NCBI GenBank assembly: GCA_026000945.1
Contig: BNZI01000007.1
Coordinates: 1-54,208, forward strand
Direction of reading: 5' to 3'
Length of the DNA stretch: 54,208 nt
Origin: Clostridia bacterium
GTDB lineage: Bacteria; Bacillota; Clostridia; Lachnospirales; Lachnospiraceae
The notes beneath the pieces were generated by a model, which saw only the letters and a list, made by a program, of their open reading frames with translations, ran no database searches and was not told the DNA's origin. The translations under genes and the position numbers were made by a program. Every line of letters begins with the position of its first letter. Position 1 is the first letter of the stretch. Shown here in pieces: positions 53,201 through 54,208 of the stretch.

Positions 53201-54208
53201 AAAAAGAAGGATTTGATATTCCTTTTGAAACTTTTCTGGGATTTAAGGGGAACAAAGAACCGGATATTGATTTAAATTTTTCCGGGGAATACCAAAGTAG
53301 GGCACATGAATACACGGAAGTGATCTTTGGAAAAGGACAGACATTTCGAGCAGGTACAATAGGTACTTTAGCTGATAAAACAGCTTATGGATTTGTTCAG
53401 CATTATTACGAAGATCAAGGTAAAAGAAAAAGAAAATGTGAAATTAATCGTTTGGTACAAGGTTGTGTGGGTGTAAGGCGGACGACGGGTCAGCATCCGG
53501 GAGGAATTATTGTTTTGCCTCATGGAGAGGAAATTTATTCTTTTACTCCAGTGCAACATCCTGCAAATGATGTCAATAGCAAGATTATTACTACACATTT
53601 TGACTATCATTCCATTGATCATAATTTACTTAAATTAGACATTTTAGGGCATGACGATCCAACAATGATTCGTATGCTACAAGATTTGATTGGTTTAGAT
53701 CCTTGTACGATTCCTTTGGATAATGCTGAAGTAATGTCTTTGTTTCAAAATACTTCTGCATTAAAGATTTCTCCAGAAAATATAGGAGGCTGTTTATTAG
53801 GTGCCTTAGGAATACCAGAATTTGGAACAGATTTTGCTATGCAAATGTTATTAGAAGCTAAACCAAAATATTTTTCTGATTTGGTACGTATAGCAGGTTT
53901 GGCGCATGGTACCGATGTTTGGCTTGGCAATGCACAAGTTTTGCTACAAGAAAGAAAAGCGACGATTCAGACTGCCATTTGTACAAGAGATGATATCATG
54001 ACGTATTTGATTCATCAAGGTTTAGATTCTGAATTGGCATTTACCATTATGGAGAGTGTCCGGAAAGGGAAAAACTTGACTCCTGAGTGGGAAGCAGAAA
54101 TGAAAAAATGCAATGTGCCAGATTGGTATATTTGGTCTTGCAATAAAATTCAATATATGTTTCCTAAAGCTCATGCCGTGGCGTATGTGATGATGGCATG
54201 GCGTATTG
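50275..54208 (+). CDS. polC: DNA polymerase III alpha subunit, PolC type (3' end outside window)
   Basis: PolC is the main replicative polymerase with built-in 3'-5' exonuclease. 1311 codons are present. Domains in order: an N-terminal domain; an OB fold (from ~residue 262, GEVVIQGKIIRLEYRELKSG); PHP (from ~360, VELHCHTKMSDMDAVASAKD); the DEDD exonuclease insert (from ~444, VVFDLETTGFQPGKNTIIEI, with HNAAFDVGF and HRAIDDAMA); the zinc-binding and palm region (CPNCGTMC, EPDIDLNFSGEYQ near ~997); and RTTGQHPGGIIVLP. AGGAGG lies 4 nt before ATG 50275. About 100-130 residues, including the end of the fingers, are missing at the window edge. Confidence 0.97.
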   Translation, partial: MNQEFISVFPKLQVESEIQKLLSSVQVIKLAWTKDKSFLRIYIEAQELIHQKIWKELENRIKTQFFKKNSIFVRIMEKYTLPSRYTPKDLWENYQDSILWEIQQYSLLLYQVLKKSRWIFENEQTVHLVLEDRLLNREKSTELKKIIEKIFYERCGLFVEIFFVYQAKKEDQQQLEEREKRKEWKEEIQALKQARQEAALTANGSTFDIEKEKSKNRTTKPKMEFPSREKKSKAVSPDTLYGRDIEGMATPIEEIETEIGEVVIQGKIIRLEYRELKSGSFLLIFDISDFTDTLSVKIFLKPEKKVEIEEKISLGMWIKLKGMTTIDPFDREIILNSVIGIRKIENIEQVRMDTSSEKRVELHCHTKMSDMDAVASAKDLIKRAKDWGMPALAITDHGNVQAFPEAFHTLDKNDDFKILYGVEGYLVDDLQELVINPKGQSLSSDYVVFDLETTGFQPGKNTIIEIGAVKISQGEIIDTFSSFVNPQRPIPFEISKLTGIQDQMVAEAPILETVLPKFLTFCEDTILVAHNAAFDVGFLEYYIQEILNLDWQPTVMDTVALARIFLPDLKRYRLDRVAKALHISLENHHRAIDDAMATAQIFQVFLGNCKDKQIEDVDGLNRLGQISKDVIKKLHTHHIVILAKNDIGRVNLYRLISHAHLEYFSRIPRIPKSELMKHREGLILGSACEAGELFQAVLRGASDTDLLKIAKFYDYLEIQPIENNAFLIREAKYNISSLEDLRNLNRKIVQLGEELDKPVVATCDVHFLDPKDEVYRRIIMAAKGFKDADQQPPLYFHTTQEMLEEFSYLGEEKAKEVVIYNTQRVAGWCEKIAPVRPDKCPPVIQNSDQELRQICYDKAHQLYGGELPKIVEDRLEKELHSIISNGFAVMYIIAQKLVYQSNQDGYLVGSRGSVGSSLVATMSGITEVNPLPAHYYCPKGDYTDFESEEVKQFQTKGLAGCDMPDKVCPNCGTMCKKEGFDIPFETFLGFKGNKEPDIDLNFSGEYQSRAHEYTEVIFGKGQTFRAGTIGTLADKTAYGFVQHYYEDQGKRKRKCEINRLVQGCVGVRRTTGQHPGGIIVLPHGEEIYSFTPVQHPANDVNSKIITTHFDYHSIDHNLLKLDILGHDDPTMIRMLQDLIGLDPCTIPLDNAEVMSLFQNTSALKISPENIGGCLLGALGIPEFGTDFAMQMLLEAKPKYFSDLVRIAGLAHGTDVWLGNAQVLLQERKATIQTAICTRDDIMTYLIHQGLDSELAFTIMESVRKGKNLTPEWEAEMKKCNVPDWYIWSCNKIQYMFPKAHAVAYVMMAWRI

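Overview
The window is a low-GC (AT-rich) chromosomal segment of a Gram-positive, most likely anaerobic, Clostridia-type Firmicute. The clues are the gene order pyrH-frr-uppS-cdsA-dxr-rseP-ispG-polC, a PolC-type replicative polymerase, strong AGGAGG-like ribosome sites, GTG/TTG starts, the MEP isoprenoid route (ispD, dxr, ispG), a CwlC-like amidase, a DacF-type carboxypeptidase and an ECF folate transporter subunit. A Lachnospiraceae-like species is plausible but I cannot name it. No phage, integrase, CRISPR array or intact transposase gene is visible.

Layout. 0.6-3.0 kb (minus): FAD-dependent oxidoreductase and PlsC acyltransferase. 3.4-7.7 kb (plus): pheA, a DUF815 AAA+ ATPase, and an OmpR/VanR-VanS-like two-component pair. 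7.9-12.2 kb (plus): a large exported protein, an ABC-ATPase homologue whose catalytic motifs are degraded, and a membrane permease. 12.2-13.1 kb: a long A-rich gene-free stretch. 13.2-18.1 kb: comF (minus), lipoprotein, folT, CwlC-like amidase, dacF, tRNA-Thr(CGT) (minus). 18.9-22.8 kb: DUF898-like protein, Na+/alanine symporter, flavin-binding oxidase-like protein, galU. 23.2-31.2 kb: rmlA, rmlB, rmlD, glmM, a ComEC-like metallo-hydrolase, a DeoR regulator and licD, largely cell-envelope sugar metabolism; rmlC is absent. 31.9-38.8 kb: tex, tsaE-tsaB-rimI, a small zinc-ribbon protein, a RNase Z-like gene, tsaD and ispD, covering t6A tRNA modification. 39.2-41.3 kb (minus): cold-shock protein, tandem GNAT protein, Gx-type transporter, NusG-II-like protein, with divergent apbE. 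43.5 kb to the end: the pyrH to polC cluster, with polC running off the window.

The intergenic DNA is unusually rich in small mobile or structured repeats. Family 1 is a MITE of about 165-280 bp with terminal inverted repeats based on GAGCCTGTTTTAAGTAT (full copies near 7.75, 16.2, 22.9, 31.3 and 41.5 kb). Family 2 has ends based on GGGCGTGTTCACACTA (0.24, 0.54, 28.2 and 31.2 kb). Family 3 is a repeat of about 80-112 bp that folds into a branched structure, in arrays at 20.8-21.4, 26.3-26.6 and 43.26-43.46 kb; its arms change sequence between copies while keeping base pairing. A fourth element (18.5, 26.7 and 31.7 kb) is conserved over about 100 bp and resembles an IS200/IS605 (TnpB) right end or a structured leader RNA. 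A two-hairpin element occurs at 3.15 and 21.1 kb, with different stems in each copy.

The observations most worth following are the covarying family 3 repeats, the ABC cassette with a probable pseudo-ATPase, the three-copy leader/IS605-like element directly upstream of glmM and tex, and a tandem duplication that left a truncated copy of the rseP start in front of the working gene.
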